NCBI RefSeq assembly: GCF_000455825.1
Contig: NZ_ATAO01000124.1
Span: 31,981-95,980, forward strand
DNA length: 64,000 nt
Direction: 5' to 3'
Source of the DNA: Microbacterium maritypicum MF109
GTDB taxonomy: Bacteria > Actinomycetota > Actinomycetes > Actinomycetales > Microbacteriaceae
Positions 55,394 to 63,974 of this stretch are shown one piece after another. Below the pieces are notes generated by a model. That model did no database searches, was not told where the DNA came from, and saw only the letters and a list, made by a program, of their open reading frames with translations. The first letter of the stretch is position 1. Each line of letters begins with the position of its first letter. Made by a program: the position numbers and the translations under genes.

Positions 55394-56401
55394 ATGTTCT
55401 CGAAACAGCATCCATTCTGGGCGCGCGCGGCGGGTATCACGACCCTCGGTCTCGTGCTCGGCATCGCGCCGATGATCGCGGCAGATCGGCCCCCGAAAGT
55501 CGGAGCCGGGACAGGCACCGAAACCGGCACCGATGCCGGCTCCGGCCCCGAAACCGGCTACGGGCAAGAGGCACCGCTGATCGTGGCTCATCGGGCGGGG
55601 ACCGCCGACTATCCGGAGAACACCAGGGAGGGCATCCGAGGTTCGCTGGAGGATGGCGCTGACGCGCTCTGGATCACCGTCCAGCTCTCTCGCGACGGCG
55701 TGCCCGTGCTGTACCGGCCCATCGGCCTCGACGAGAAGACGAACGGGACGGGGACCGTGGCGGAGAAGACCGTCGCAGAACTGACCGCGCTCAACGCCGG
55801 ATGGAACTTCCGCCCTCGTGGATCGGAAGAGACGCCGTATCGCGACGACCCGGCCCTTCTCCCGACACTCCGACAGGCTCTGGCGGACATCCCCGCCGAC
55901 CGCCTGGTGTTCCTCGATCTCAAGCAGGCGGATCCGGTTCCTCTGGCGGACGCGGTCGTCGCCGTTCTCCGCGATGCGGAGCGCACGGAGAACACCGTCA
56001 TCTACTCCACGGATGCGGCCGCGACCGGTCGAGCCCGTGACGCCGGCGACGTCCAGGTCGCAGAAGACCGCGATGTCACCCGCAAGCGACTCCTTGACAT
56101 CGCTCTCGCACACGAGTGCGAGCCGCCGCCCGCGGCCGGAACCTGGATGGCCTTCGAGGATCGCCGCAAGATCACCGTCAGTGAGACCTTCACCTCGGGT
56201 ACCGCGAAGAGCGAGGTGGAAGTCACCCCCTGGGATCGCGAGGCCGTGCGGTGCATCGATCCCACCGACCGTGTGAATCTCATGGCGATCGGAGTCGCGG
56301 ACGCCGAACGGTATCGAGACCTCGCCCGCGTCGGCGTCGATGCGGTCCTCGTGGACTCGCCCCGCGATGCCGTGAGCTGGAAGTACGGCCACTCCCGCTG
56401 A
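55394..56401 (+). CDS. Secreted glycerophosphodiester phosphodiesterase-like protein
   Basis: A 335-residue protein. A signal-type N-terminus (AGITTLGLVLGIAPMIA) is followed by a Gly/Thr-rich spacer of about 20 residues. The GDPD barrel then begins with IVAHRAGTADYPENTREGI, and further blocks include LDLKQADPVP. In typical GDPD enzymes the segment after the first motif is E-x-D; here it is ALWITVQLSRDGVPV, where the usual E-x-D is W-x-T, so a metal ligand may be lost. AAGGAG lies upstream of the ATG. The protein may be weakly active or inactive. Confidence 0.82.
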   Translation: MFSKQHPFWARAAGITTLGLVLGIAPMIAADRPPKVGAGTGTETGTDAGSGPETGYGQEAPLIVAHRAGTADYPENTREGIRGSLEDGADALWITVQLSRDGVPVLYRPIGLDEKTNGTGTVAEKTVAELTALNAGWNFRPRGSEETPYRDDPALLPTLRQALADIPADRLVFLDLKQADPVPLADAVVAVLRDAERTENTVIYSTDAAATGRARDAGDVQVAEDRDVTRKRLLDIALAHECEPPPAAGTWMAFEDRRKITVSETFTSGTAKSEVEVTPWDREAVRCIDPTDRVNLMAIGVADAERYRDLARVGVDAVLVDSPRDAVSWKYGHSR

Positions 56402-56451
56402 CATCGACGACGCCGCGTCGACCTCCTCAGGTCGGCGCGGCGTCGTCGATG
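56402..56451. terminator. Bidirectional terminator between the phosphodiesterase and permease genes
   Basis: Arms catcgacgacgccgcg (56402-56417) and cgcggcgtcgtcgatg (56436-56451), a perfect 16-bp stem with an 18-base loop between convergent genes. Confidence 0.8.
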
Positions 56452-56467
56452 AAGCGGATCCGTACCG

Positions 56468-57430
56468 CTAGCCCTTCGTCGATCCCGCCAGCAGGCCGCG
56501 GACGAAGTAGCGCTGCAGTGCGAAGAAGACGATCAGCGGCACGATGATCGACACGAAGGCGCCCGCCGTGAGCAGGTACCAGTCGTTTCCTCTCGTGCCC
56601 GTGATCTCGGCCAACAGCTTCGTGATGGGCGCCGCGGCGCCGTCGGCGAACACCAGCGCCACGAGCAGATCGTTCCACACCCACAAGAACTGGAAGATCG
56701 CGACAGAAGCGATCGCCGGCATCGTGAGAGGCAGCACCACGCGGAAGAAGATCTGCCCACGGGACGCACCGTCGACGCGCGCGGCCTCGATGATCTCTCC
56801 GGGGATCTCCGACATGAAGTTGTGCAGCAGGTAGATCGCCAGGGGGAGAGCGAACATCGAGTGAGCGATCCACACCTGGGCGTAGCCCGAGGAGGCACCG
56901 AGCGGGGTCGTGACCTGCAGCCCGAAGAGGTTGATCCCTCGGGAGAACGAGCTCAGCAGTGGCACCAGCGCCATCTGGATCGGCACGATCTGCAGCGCGA
57001 ACACGAAGATGAACAGCGCGTTGCGCCCCTTGAAGTCGATCCACGCGAACGCATAGGCCGCCATGGACGCGATCATCAGCGGCACGATGGTGGCGGGGAT
57101 CGTGATCGCGATCGAGTTGACGAACGACTCCAGGATCGTGAGCTGCGTCGTGCCGGACTGGAGCACGTCGACGTAGTTCTCGAGCGTCACCTGCGGGTCG
57201 GCGAAGAAGGTCCACCAGCCGGTCGTCTGGATCTGGTCCCTCGGCCGGAACGACGAGATGAACAGCCCGAGCGTCGGAATCGTCCACAAAAACGCGATGA
57301 CGATGGACGCCACCGACGCCCACGGACGGGACAGGCGCTTGCGGGTGCGACCGGCGGCGCCGTCGAACCCGCCGCCGGTGGTGATCGCGCGCGTGCTGAC
57401 GGCGGCGTCTGACTTCACGGTGTCGGTCAT
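56468..57430 (-). CDS. Sugar ABC transporter permease (MalG-like)
   Basis: A 320-residue protein with six membrane segments and the EAA motif EIIEAARVDGASRGQIFFRVVLPLTMPA. N-terminal cytoplasmic tail is Thr/Gly-rich. ATG at 57430 overlaps the upstream permease by 4 bases. It is the last gene of the SBP-permease-permease operon. No ATPase gene lies in the operon, so a shared MsiK-type ATPase elsewhere is expected. Confidence 0.93.
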   Translation of the reverse strand: MTDTVKSDAAVSTRAITTGGGFDGAAGRTRKRLSRPWASVASIVIAFLWTIPTLGLFISSFRPRDQIQTTGWWTFFADPQVTLENYVDVLQSGTTQLTILESFVNSIAITIPATIVPLMIASMAAYAFAWIDFKGRNALFIFVFALQIVPIQMALVPLLSSFSRGINLFGLQVTTPLGASSGYAQVWIAHSMFALPLAIYLLHNFMSEIPGEIIEAARVDGASRGQIFFRVVLPLTMPAIASVAIFQFLWVWNDLLVALVFADGAAAPITKLLAEITGTRGNDWYLLTAGAFVSIIVPLIVFFALQRYFVRGLLAGSTKG

Positions 57431-58566
57431 CGGATCTCCCGCTGCTTCTTGATCTGGCGCGCGTTGTAGATGACGATCGGCAACACCAGGATGAACAGGA
57501 TGACGGAGAGCGCGGCACTGCGTCCCGCCTCGAACTTCGAGAACTGCGTGTACATCTCGTTCGCGAGGGTCGACGTGCCGTAGTTGCCGGCGGTCATCGT
57601 GCGCACGATGTCGAACACCTTCAGCGAGGCGATCGAGATGGTCGTGAGCACCACGATGAGCGCCGGGCGGATCGCAGGGACCGTCACCGAGATGAACCGC
57701 TGCCACGCGTTCGCGCCGTCCAGCTCGGCCGCTTCCAGCAGCTCCGCCGGTACGCCCTTGATCGATGCGGACAGCACCACCATCGCGAAACCGGTCTGCA
57801 CCCAGATCAGCACGACGATCAGGAACAGGTTGTTCCATGGCTCATTGAGCAGCCACTGCTGCGGCGTGCCACCGAACCACACGAGGAGCTGGTTGAGCAG
57901 ACCGATCTGCTCGTACTGCGGGCCACGGTACTCGTAGATGAATCGCCAGATGATGCTCGCCCCGACGAAGGAGATGGCCATCGGCATGAAGACCAGCACC
58001 TTGTAGATCTTCTCGCCCCGGGTGCGATCGATGAACACGGCGTACGCGAGGCCGACGATCGTGGAGACCGTCGGAACCAGGAGCACCCAGATGATCGTGT
58101 TGATGACGGCGGTGATGCCGTCGGATTGCGTGAAGATCCAGAGGTAGTTCGACAGGCCGACGAACTCCTTCCCCGAGGAGTTCATGAACGACGAGAACAT
58201 CGTCTGGATCGACGGCAGGACGAGACCGACGATCAGCAACAGCAGCGCCGGAGCCATGAAGGCCACGAGCTGGATCAGATATCCCGCGCCATCGCGGGAA
58301 CGGTAGTCGAGCCAGAAGAACAAGGCGCCGACGGCGACGGCGACTCCCATCGCCCAGTAATAGGAGTTGAAGAAGAACATCACCGCGAGCGGGATGAGCA
58401 GGCACATCGCCAATCGGACGAACGTGTAGACCTTCCCCCTACGGGGAGCGATGTCCACCAGGAGCAGGATGATCGCCACGACCACCGCGAAGGCGATGAC
58501 CACGGTGACGGCCTGCAGGACCGGCGGGAGCGAGCCGATCCATTTGAAGAAATTAGTCGCGTTCAC
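57427..58566 (-). CDS. Sugar ABC transporter permease (MalF-like)
   Basis: A 379-residue protein with about eight membrane segments, including two extra N-terminal ones, and the EAA motif ELLEAAELDGANAWQRFISVTVPAIRP. GTG start at 58566. A strong hairpin separates it from the substrate-binding protein gene. Confidence 0.93.
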   Translation of the reverse strand: MNATNFFKWIGSLPPVLQAVTVVIAFAVVVAIILLLVDIAPRRGKVYTFVRLAMCLLIPLAVMFFFNSYYWAMGVAVAVGALFFWLDYRSRDGAGYLIQLVAFMAPALLLLIVGLVLPSIQTMFSSFMNSSGKEFVGLSNYLWIFTQSDGITAVINTIIWVLLVPTVSTIVGLAYAVFIDRTRGEKIYKVLVFMPMAISFVGASIIWRFIYEYRGPQYEQIGLLNQLLVWFGGTPQQWLLNEPWNNLFLIVVLIWVQTGFAMVVLSASIKGVPAELLEAAELDGANAWQRFISVTVPAIRPALIVVLTTISIASLKVFDIVRTMTAGNYGTSTLANEMYTQFSKFEAGRSAALSVILFILVLPIVIYNARQIKKQREIR

Positions 58567-58630
58567 GGATTCCCCTTCATCACGCGGACCGGATCATCGA
58601 CGCACACGTCGGAGTGCGCGCCGTGGGGTC

Positions 58631-58663
58631 AGAGGGGCCGCCCCGGTGCGGGGCGGCCCCTCT
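58631..58663 (-). terminator. Intra-operon hairpin between the binding-protein and permease genes
   Basis: Arms agaggggccgcccc (58631-58644) and ggggcggcccctct (58650-58663) with a 5-base loop, no strong T-run. It probably protects or partially terminates the upstream message, raising binding protein over permease levels. Confidence 0.65.
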
Positions 58664-58669
58664 GCTGGA

Positions 58670-59986
58670 TCAGCTGCTCGGCCAGCCGGTCTCGATCTGC
58701 GTGAGCACCTCATCGGTCGAGGTGCCGTTGACCCATGCGACCATGCCCTTCCAGAACGTTCCGGCACCGACGGCACCGGGCATCAGGTCGGACGCGTCGA
58801 ATCGGAAGGTGGTGTCCGGGTCCTGCAGGATCTTGATGGTCTCCTGGAGGATCGGGTCCTTCGCGTTCGCGGGGTCGAGGCCGTTGTTCGCGGAGGTCAC
58901 GCCGCCGAGGCTGACGCGGCTGTTCGCCCACTCGGGGCTGGACAGGTACGCGAGCACCTTCTGCGTCGCCTCGGAGTCGCTGAACCCGCCGACGATCTCA
59001 CCGGCACCCGTCACAGCCGTGTCGCCCTCGGTCTCGCCCGGCAGCATGAATGCCCAGACGTCGCCGTCCTCTGCGACCTTCGTGCCGTCGGGGAAGAAGC
59101 CCGACAGGAACGAGGCCTGGTGGGTCAGCGCGCACTCGCCGCCCGCGAGCTTCGGAGCGACATCTCCGAACGCGGTGGAGTTGATGGAGCGCACGTCACC
59201 GAAGCCGGCGTTGACGTTGGCCGGGTTGAGCAGGATGCCGCCGACCGAGTCGAACGCCTGCTTGATCTGCGGGTCGGTGAACTTGACCTCGTTCGTGACC
59301 CACTGGTCGTAGACGTCCGGTCCGGACTGACGCAGCACGTAGTCCTCGATCCAGTCCGTTCCCGGCCAGCCGGTCGCGGTGCCCGATTCGAAGCCGGCGC
59401 ACCATGCGGGGGTTCCGGTGGTCGCCTGGATCTTCTCGGTGAGGGCGGTCATCTCGTCGAGCGTCTTGGGAACCTCGACGCCCCACTCCTTGAACTTCGC
59501 CGGCGAGTACCAGATCCAGCCCTTGACGTTCGCCATCAGCGGGGCGCCGTAGAAGGTGCCGTCGACGGTGCCGTAGTTCACCCAGTCTTCGGTCCAGTAC
59601 TCGTTGGCGTTCTTCTCGACCTCTTCGGGTGCGGGCTTCAGGTAGTCGCGGTCCGCGAAGTCCTTGAACAGTCCCGGCTGCGGGAAGATCGCGATGTCCG
59701 GCGGGTTGCCGCCCTGGGCGCGCGTGCCGAGCTGGGTCTCGAAGTCCTGGCTGCCCTCGTACTTGATCGTGATGCCGTTCTCGTCGGCCCAGTCCTTCCA
59801 GGACTCCTGGAGGAGCTTCGCCTCGTCATCGACGATCGTTCCGTAGATGGTGACGGTGGCATCGCCCCCATCGCCGCCGTCGGTGCCCGGTGCCCCTCCG
59901 GGAGCCCCGCATCCGGCGAGCGCGATGCCCGCGACCCCCAGCAGGGCGAGCGGCGCGTAACGCCGGGAACGCTGTGACAGAGCCAT
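58670..59986 (-). CDS. Sugar ABC transporter substrate-binding lipoprotein
   Basis: A 438-residue protein with a lipobox at LGVAGIALAGCGAPGG (Cys near residue 27). The mature part has the family 1 solute-binding pattern for oligosaccharides, with many Trp and Tyr residues in the cleft (WKDWADENGI, GWIWYSPAKFKEWG). GAGGAG precedes the ATG at 59986. It is divergent from the LacI gene and shares the operator region. Substrate not determined; a CebR-like operator nearby hints at glucosides. Confidence 0.93.
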   Translation of the reverse strand: MALSQRSRRYAPLALLGVAGIALAGCGAPGGAPGTDGGDGGDATVTIYGTIVDDEAKLLQESWKDWADENGITIKYEGSQDFETQLGTRAQGGNPPDIAIFPQPGLFKDFADRDYLKPAPEEVEKNANEYWTEDWVNYGTVDGTFYGAPLMANVKGWIWYSPAKFKEWGVEVPKTLDEMTALTEKIQATTGTPAWCAGFESGTATGWPGTDWIEDYVLRQSGPDVYDQWVTNEVKFTDPQIKQAFDSVGGILLNPANVNAGFGDVRSINSTAFGDVAPKLAGGECALTHQASFLSGFFPDGTKVAEDGDVWAFMLPGETEGDTAVTGAGEIVGGFSDSEATQKVLAYLSSPEWANSRVSLGGVTSANNGLDPANAKDPILQETIKILQDPDTTFRFDASDLMPGAVGAGTFWKGMVAWVNGTSTDEVLTQIETGWPSS

Positions 59987-60049
59987 GTGAATTCTCCTCT
60001 TCGAGTACAGGTTCCCGACTGGTGCGACGCCACCCCGGGGCATCGTTAG

Positions 60050-60061
60050 GGAACCGATTCC
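60050..60061. promoter_or_regulatory. LacI-type operator (ggaaccgattcc)
   Basis: ggaaccgattcc, a near-perfect palindrome 64 bases upstream of the binding-protein start. It is related to the perfect copy at 60174-60185. Confidence 0.7.
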
Positions 60062-60147
60062 AGGCCAACCTACTGGCCATGCGCACCCCCGCACAACACG
60101 CTAGGGTCACAAGCTCGCAACCATTCGACGTGCTCGCGCCCCCGACG

Positions 60148-60161
60148 TGGGAGCGCTCCCT
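60148..60161. promoter_or_regulatory. CebR-like palindrome in the LacI-importer region
   Basis: tgggagcgctccct, with the perfect core GGGAGCGCTCCC. It differs by one base from the CebR consensus of Streptomyces and is the exact reverse complement of 5721-5734 upstream of acs. Confidence 0.65.
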
Positions 60162-60173
60162 CGCTTCCGCTCT

Positions 60174-60185
60174 GGAACCGGTTCC
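60174..60185. promoter_or_regulatory. LacI-type operator (ggaaccggttcc)
   Basis: Perfect 12-bp palindrome with central CG, as expected for LacI proteins, 89 bases upstream of the LacI start. Together with 60050 it could support looping. Confidence 0.75.
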
Positions 60186-60273
60186 TTTTTCGTATGCCGG
60201 CGACTACGATTTGACGCGGCGCGCACCCCCGCGTCGGGGCCACGCAGCTGCGTGATCAGGTCGAGGAGGACCG

Positions 60274-61278
60274 ATGAGCACGATCGCGGACGTCGCGTCG
60301 CGTGCCGGCGTATCGAAGGCCACCGCCAGTCGCGCCCTGAGCGGCCGCGGGTACGTGTCGGAGACCACCCGGCAGCGCGTCGAGGACGCCGCTCGCGATC
60401 TCTCCTATGTCGCCCACTCCTCCGCGACGAGCCTGGCCACCGGGCGCACGCAGACCGTGGGCGTCGTGATGCCGCCCGTGGACCGATGGTTCTTCGCCGA
60501 GCTGCTCGCCGGCGTGCAGGAATCGCTCTTCGCCCTCGACTACGACCTGTCGCTCTACGGCGTGCCGGAAGGGTCGCAGACCAGGGAGCGGTTGTTCGAG
60601 AGCGTGCTTCCCGGCCGGCGGTTCGACGGGATCATCGCGGTCGGCATCCAGCCGAGCGCCCGGGAGCTCGAGCGCCTGCAGCAGACCGGGCGGCCGCTCG
60701 TGAGCGTCGGCCCGTACAGCGAGGGTTCCAGCGCGGTGTCGATCGACGACACGGCCGCCGCGCGCATCGCGACCGAGCACCTCATCGAGCTCGGGCACAC
60801 CGACATCGCCTTCGTCGGCGGATCGACGGACGCGGCCACGCTGAGCTACGGTGATGCGCAGCGGCTGGAGGGTTATCGCGGCGCATTGCAGGCGGCCGGA
60901 ATCGCGGCTCATGCGCGCGTCGCCGGCGGGGCTCCGACGATGCCCGGCGGGTACACCGCGGCAGCGGGACTGCTGGGAGACCGACGGCGGAGGCCGACGG
61001 CGATCGTGGGAGTGTGCGATGAAGCCGCGATCGGGGCGATCATCGCCGCGCGGCGACTCGGCATCGCCGTGCCGACCGAGCTCAGCGTCGTCGGCATCGA
61101 TGATCACGAACACGCCGACATGTTCGCGCTGACCACGATCGGACAATCACCGCGCGACCAGGGCCATGAGGCGGTGCGCCTCCTGACGCAGCGGATGGAG
61201 CACCCCGACGCACCGCTGGAGCGCATCTACGCGGCGTCGGCCCTCGTCGTGCGCAGCTCGACGGCTCCTCCGCGCTGA
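60274..61278 (+). CDS. LacI-family transcriptional regulator
   Basis: A 334-residue protein. The N-terminal HTH and hinge helix are TIADVASRAGVSKATASRAL and the following DAARDLSYVAH. The periplasmic-binding-like sensor domain contains TVGVVMPPVDRWFF, FDGIIAVGIQ, LSVVGIDDHEHADMF. GAGGAGG precedes the ATG. It is divergent from the sugar importer and three palindromes lie between, so it probably represses the importer and itself. Confidence 0.93.
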   Translation: MSTIADVASRAGVSKATASRALSGRGYVSETTRQRVEDAARDLSYVAHSSATSLATGRTQTVGVVMPPVDRWFFAELLAGVQESLFALDYDLSLYGVPEGSQTRERLFESVLPGRRFDGIIAVGIQPSARELERLQQTGRPLVSVGPYSEGSSAVSIDDTAAARIATEHLIELGHTDIAFVGGSTDAATLSYGDAQRLEGYRGALQAAGIAAHARVAGGAPTMPGGYTAAAGLLGDRRRRPTAIVGVCDEAAIGAIIAARRLGIAVPTELSVVGIDDHEHADMFALTTIGQSPRDQGHEAVRLLTQRMEHPDAPLERIYAASALVVRSSTAPPR

Positions 61279-61401
61279 CCTCGCAGCATGCCGGGATGCA
61301 GGCCGGGCTCGTGGTGCCACGCGACCCCGGCCCGGGCTCCTGGTGCACCGGGAGGACAGCCCCGGGAAGCGTCGGCAACGGCGGAAACCACCCGGAACGC
61401 A

Positions 61402-61432
61402 CGAAGGCCCCGGGGCGAACCCGGGGCCTTCG
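61402..61432. terminator. Bidirectional terminator between lacI and rplL
   Basis: Arms cgaaggccccggg (61402-61414) and cccggggccttcg (61420-61432), 13-bp perfect stem with a 5-base loop. Confidence 0.85.
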
Positions 61433-61456
61433 ACGAGAAACGCGTGAGCGTCGCGA

Positions 61457-61840
61457 TTACTTGAGGGTAACCGTGGCGCCTGCCTCTTCGAGAGCAGCCT
61501 TGGCCTTCTCGGCGGTCTCCTTGTTGGCGCCCTCAAGGACGGCCTTCGGGGCACCGTCGACGACAGCCTTGGCCTCGCCGAGACCCAGCGAGGTGAGCTC
61601 GCGGACGGTCTTGATGACCTGGATCTTCTTGTCGCCAGCAGCCTCGAGGATGACGTCGAAGGAGTCCTTCTCTTCCTCAGCCTCAGCAGCGCCTGCGCCA
61701 CCCGCGGCACCGGCGACGGCGACGGGAGCAGCAGCGGTGACCTCGAACTTCTCCTCGAACGCCTTCACGAACTCGTTGAGCTCGATGAGGGTCAGGCCGG
61801 CGAACTGCTCGAGCAGTTCCTCGGTGGAAAGCTTCGCCAT
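61457..61840 (-). CDS. rplL: 50S ribosomal protein L7/L12
   Basis: A 127-residue stalk protein. An N-terminal dimerisation domain ([20 protein letters not shown]), an Ala/Gly hinge and the C-terminal factor-binding domain ([15 protein letters not shown] block [22 protein letters not shown]) are clear. It lies 48 bases after rplJ, the standard rplJL operon. Confidence 0.98.
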   Translation of the reverse strand: MAKLSTEELLEQFAGLTLIELNEFVKAFEEKFEVTAAAPVAVAGAAGGAGAAEAEEEKDSFDVILEAAGDKKIQVIKTVRELTSLGLGEAKAVVDGAPKAVLEGANKETAEKAKAALEEAGATVTLK

Positions 61841-61888
61841 GATGTATCTCCTAGATAGATGGGGTTTGTAGACGAGATCGCAGGTCGC

Positions 61889-62377
61889 TTACGCGGCCTC
61901 TGCGGTCTCCAGCTTTTCGCGAAGAGCATCGATGGTGGCGGCAGCCTTGCCCATCGTCGCCTTCATCATGCCCGCAGCCTTCGCCAGCAGAACCTCACGG
62001 CTCTCGAGCGCGGCGTACTTGTTGACCTCGTCCGCGGTGAGGGCGTTGCCCTCGAAGATGCCGGACTTGATCACGAGAAGCGGGTTGGCCTTGGCGAAGT
62101 CACGCAGAGCCTTGGCGGTGGCGACGAAGTCACCGTGCACGAACGCGACAGCCGACGGACCCTTGAGGTCGTCGTCCAGCGCGGAGATGCCAGCCTTGTT
62201 GGCGGCGATCTTGGTCAGCGTGTTCTTCACCACGGCGTACTCAGCGTCCTGACGGATGCTGTTGCGCAGCTCCTTGAGCTGGGCAACCGTCAGACCGCGG
62301 TACTCGGTCAGCAGAACGGCAGTCGAGTTCTCGAATGACTTCGTGAGCTCGGCGACCGATGCATCCTTCTGCGCCAT
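61889..62377 (-). CDS. rplJ: 50S ribosomal protein L10
   Basis: A 162-residue protein with [33 protein letters not shown] and the Ala-rich C-terminal helix that binds L7/L12 dimers. AAGGAG before the ATG at 62377. It anchors the stalk and represses its own operon by binding the leader. Confidence 0.98.
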   Translation of the reverse strand: MAQKDASVAELTKSFENSTAVLLTEYRGLTVAQLKELRNSIRQDAEYAVVKNTLTKIAANKAGISALDDDLKGPSAVAFVHGDFVATAKALRDFAKANPLLVIKSGIFEGNALTADEVNKYAALESREVLLAKAAGMMKATMGKAAATIDALREKLETAEAA

Positions 62378-62439
62378 GGTCACTCCTTGGTGTGTACGAG
62401 GCGCCGCACGGTGGTGAGGCGCCGACCTGGACCACCTGC

Positions 62440-62540
62440 AAGAGAAAAAGCTCCGGCGCAAGCGCACGGAGCTTTGAGAGTTCGTGGCCTGCGCGGGCCC
62501 CTGCTATGCAGAGCTTCGATCGCTGCATGCTTGCGCACAC
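62440..62540 (-). promoter_or_regulatory. rplJL leader with attenuator hairpin (L10 leader type)
   Basis: On the minus strand the leader ends in a hairpin with arms 62467-62475 and 62447-62455 followed by TTTTTCT, a terminator-like attenuator. GC-rich stem-loop sequence lies just 5' of it (62480-62530). Position and shape fit the L10 autoregulatory leader. Confidence 0.7.
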
Positions 62541-62571
62541 GACGATGACCAGCGGTCTTCGGTTCGAGATA

Positions 62572-62600
62572 ACTGTACCCCACCCGCCCCGCTCCCCCAA
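62572..62600 (-). promoter_or_regulatory. Candidate rplJL promoter
   Basis: TTGGGG (62600-62595) and TACAGT (62577-62572) on the minus strand, 17 bases apart, upstream of the leader. Confidence 0.45.
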
Positions 62601-62646
62601 ATCCCGCCTCTCCTCCGCCCCTCCGCCCTCCGTCCACCCACCCCCT

Positions 62647-62730
62647 CGCCGAGACCCACGCTCCGCACCCAGGCCCATGGCGGGACTCGTCTCCTGGCAT
62701 GGGTCTGGACGAGGGGCATGGGTGTCGGCG
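62647..62730. repeat. Four-arm inverted repeat, left copy beside the DUF559 gene
   Basis: Outer arms cgccgagacccacgc (62647-62661) and gcatgggtgtcggcg (62716-62730); inner arms ccaggcccatg (62669-62679) and catgggtctgg (62698-62708). Two arms on each side face inward, as in the repeat at 21781. It lies between rplJ and the 3' end of the DUF559 gene. Confidence 0.75.
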
Positions 62731-62760
62731 GCAATCGCTGGCAGAAAGCGAAGCACGATG

Positions 62761-63753
62761 TCAGGGGCGGAGGCCGAAGGCACCCAGGCGTGCGCCGAGA
62801 GCCTCAGGCGTCACGATGTGCTCGTATCCCCATCGGACGACGCGCCATCCCGTGACGCCACGGACAGCGTCCTCACGGCACTTCTCAGCGATCACGATGT
62901 CCTCCGCCGACCTCTCACCGCGCAGATCCGGATCGAGATACTTGCCTCTGCCGTCGAACTCGCCGAAGGCCTGCAAACCGCGGAAGGCGAAATCGAGCCA
63001 ATAGTCCTCACCGCCTGGCCCGGTGACGTGCGACTGCAGCTCGATGCCCGTGAAGCCGAGCCTGTGGAGGTGCAGACGACTGACGCTCTCCCCGGGAAGC
63101 TGGGCACGACCGTCCGACAGCGCGATCATCGCGCGGGCCTGACGGATCCCACGGCCCGACACAGCCCGGGCACGCCGAGCAAGTTCTCCTCGCCACGTGG
63201 CGGCCACCTCGGAATCCTGCTCATTCCCGCGCATGGCAACTCGCCGGAGAGCAGCATCGGCCACGGAGATAGCCGCTTCCGGCCCGAGCCGGCTGGTCAG
63301 GTCGAGCACGGTTCTCTCGAGCGACGTGCATCTTATGCCCTCGATCTCTTCGAGGTCCCCCTCACCGACCTGTATGTCGTGCCGTGCCACACAGCCCTTC
63401 ACCCTGCTGTGACTCGTCCGGCCGAGCAACACGTGCACGTGCGCCGGGAACGTCCGATAGAGCGGCAGACCGTGGAGCACAGCTGCCGAGTCGAAGCAGA
63501 ATGCGGCGCCTCCGCCCGAGGACTCCCGGTGCACGGCGAGCACCTTCAGGAGATGCCGGCCTTCCGCCCAGAGCTGTGCCCACGCCTCCCCCTCCGCGTA
63601 CCAGCCCCGACGCACCCGGATGAGCACGCCACCGTCGACCATGCCCTTGAGTTCCCGCTCGGTGATTCCTCGGGCGAGAACATCCCGTCTGGAGAGGAGG
63701 AGCTGACGCGCTTCCTCGATCGTGACAGCCCTCCGCATGCGCTCGATCTTCAT
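62761..63753 (-). CDS. AbiEi-like winged-helix + DUF559/Vsr-type nuclease-fold protein
   Basis: A 330-residue protein. The N-terminal AbiEi-like wHTH (ARGITERELKGMVDGGVLIRVRRGWY) is followed by an AbiEi antitoxin core (CTSLERTVLDL). The C-terminal part resembles Vsr/DUF559 endonucleases: DYWLDFAFRGLQAFGEFDGRGKY with D, E, D and K of a PD-(D/E)xK site, then a late WRVVRWGYEHI. It stands alone with no AbiEii toxin. Repeats lie on both sides. Start ATG at 63753 or 63738. Confidence 0.8.
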   Translation of the reverse strand: MKIERMRRAVTIEEARQLLLSRRDVLARGITERELKGMVDGGVLIRVRRGWYAEGEAWAQLWAEGRHLLKVLAVHRESSGGGAAFCFDSAAVLHGLPLYRTFPAHVHVLLGRTSHSRVKGCVARHDIQVGEGDLEEIEGIRCTSLERTVLDLTSRLGPEAAISVADAALRRVAMRGNEQDSEVAATWRGELARRARAVSGRGIRQARAMIALSDGRAQLPGESVSRLHLHRLGFTGIELQSHVTGPGGEDYWLDFAFRGLQAFGEFDGRGKYLDPDLRGERSAEDIVIAEKCREDAVRGVTGWRVVRWGYEHIVTPEALGARLGAFGLRP

Positions 63754-63890
63754 GCTTGCAGCCGGCCCGCGACCCAGGATCCGCGCATTTCACCGGGAAC
63801 CGATAGCAACTCGCTCAGAACCATCGCCGTGCAGTTCGCTTCCCTGCCTCTCCCTCCCGCATCCCGGCGAGACCTCGCGCCTTCCTCCCA

Positions 63891-63974
63891 GCGAAACCCA
63901 CGCTTGTCGTCGAAACCCACGCGCCGAAGCAACTGCACACGTGGGTGTCGGCGACGCCAATGGGTCTCGGCGAC
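63891..63974. repeat. Four-arm inverted repeat, right copy beside the DUF559 gene
   Basis: Arms gcgaaacccacgc (63891-63903) and tcgaaacccacgc (63910-63922), then inverted arms cgtgggtgtcggcg (63940-63953) and atgggtctcggcg (63960-63972). It belongs to the same family as 62647-62730 (acccacg / tgggtgtcggcg). The remainder to 64000 is G-rich with no gene seen. Confidence 0.75.
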
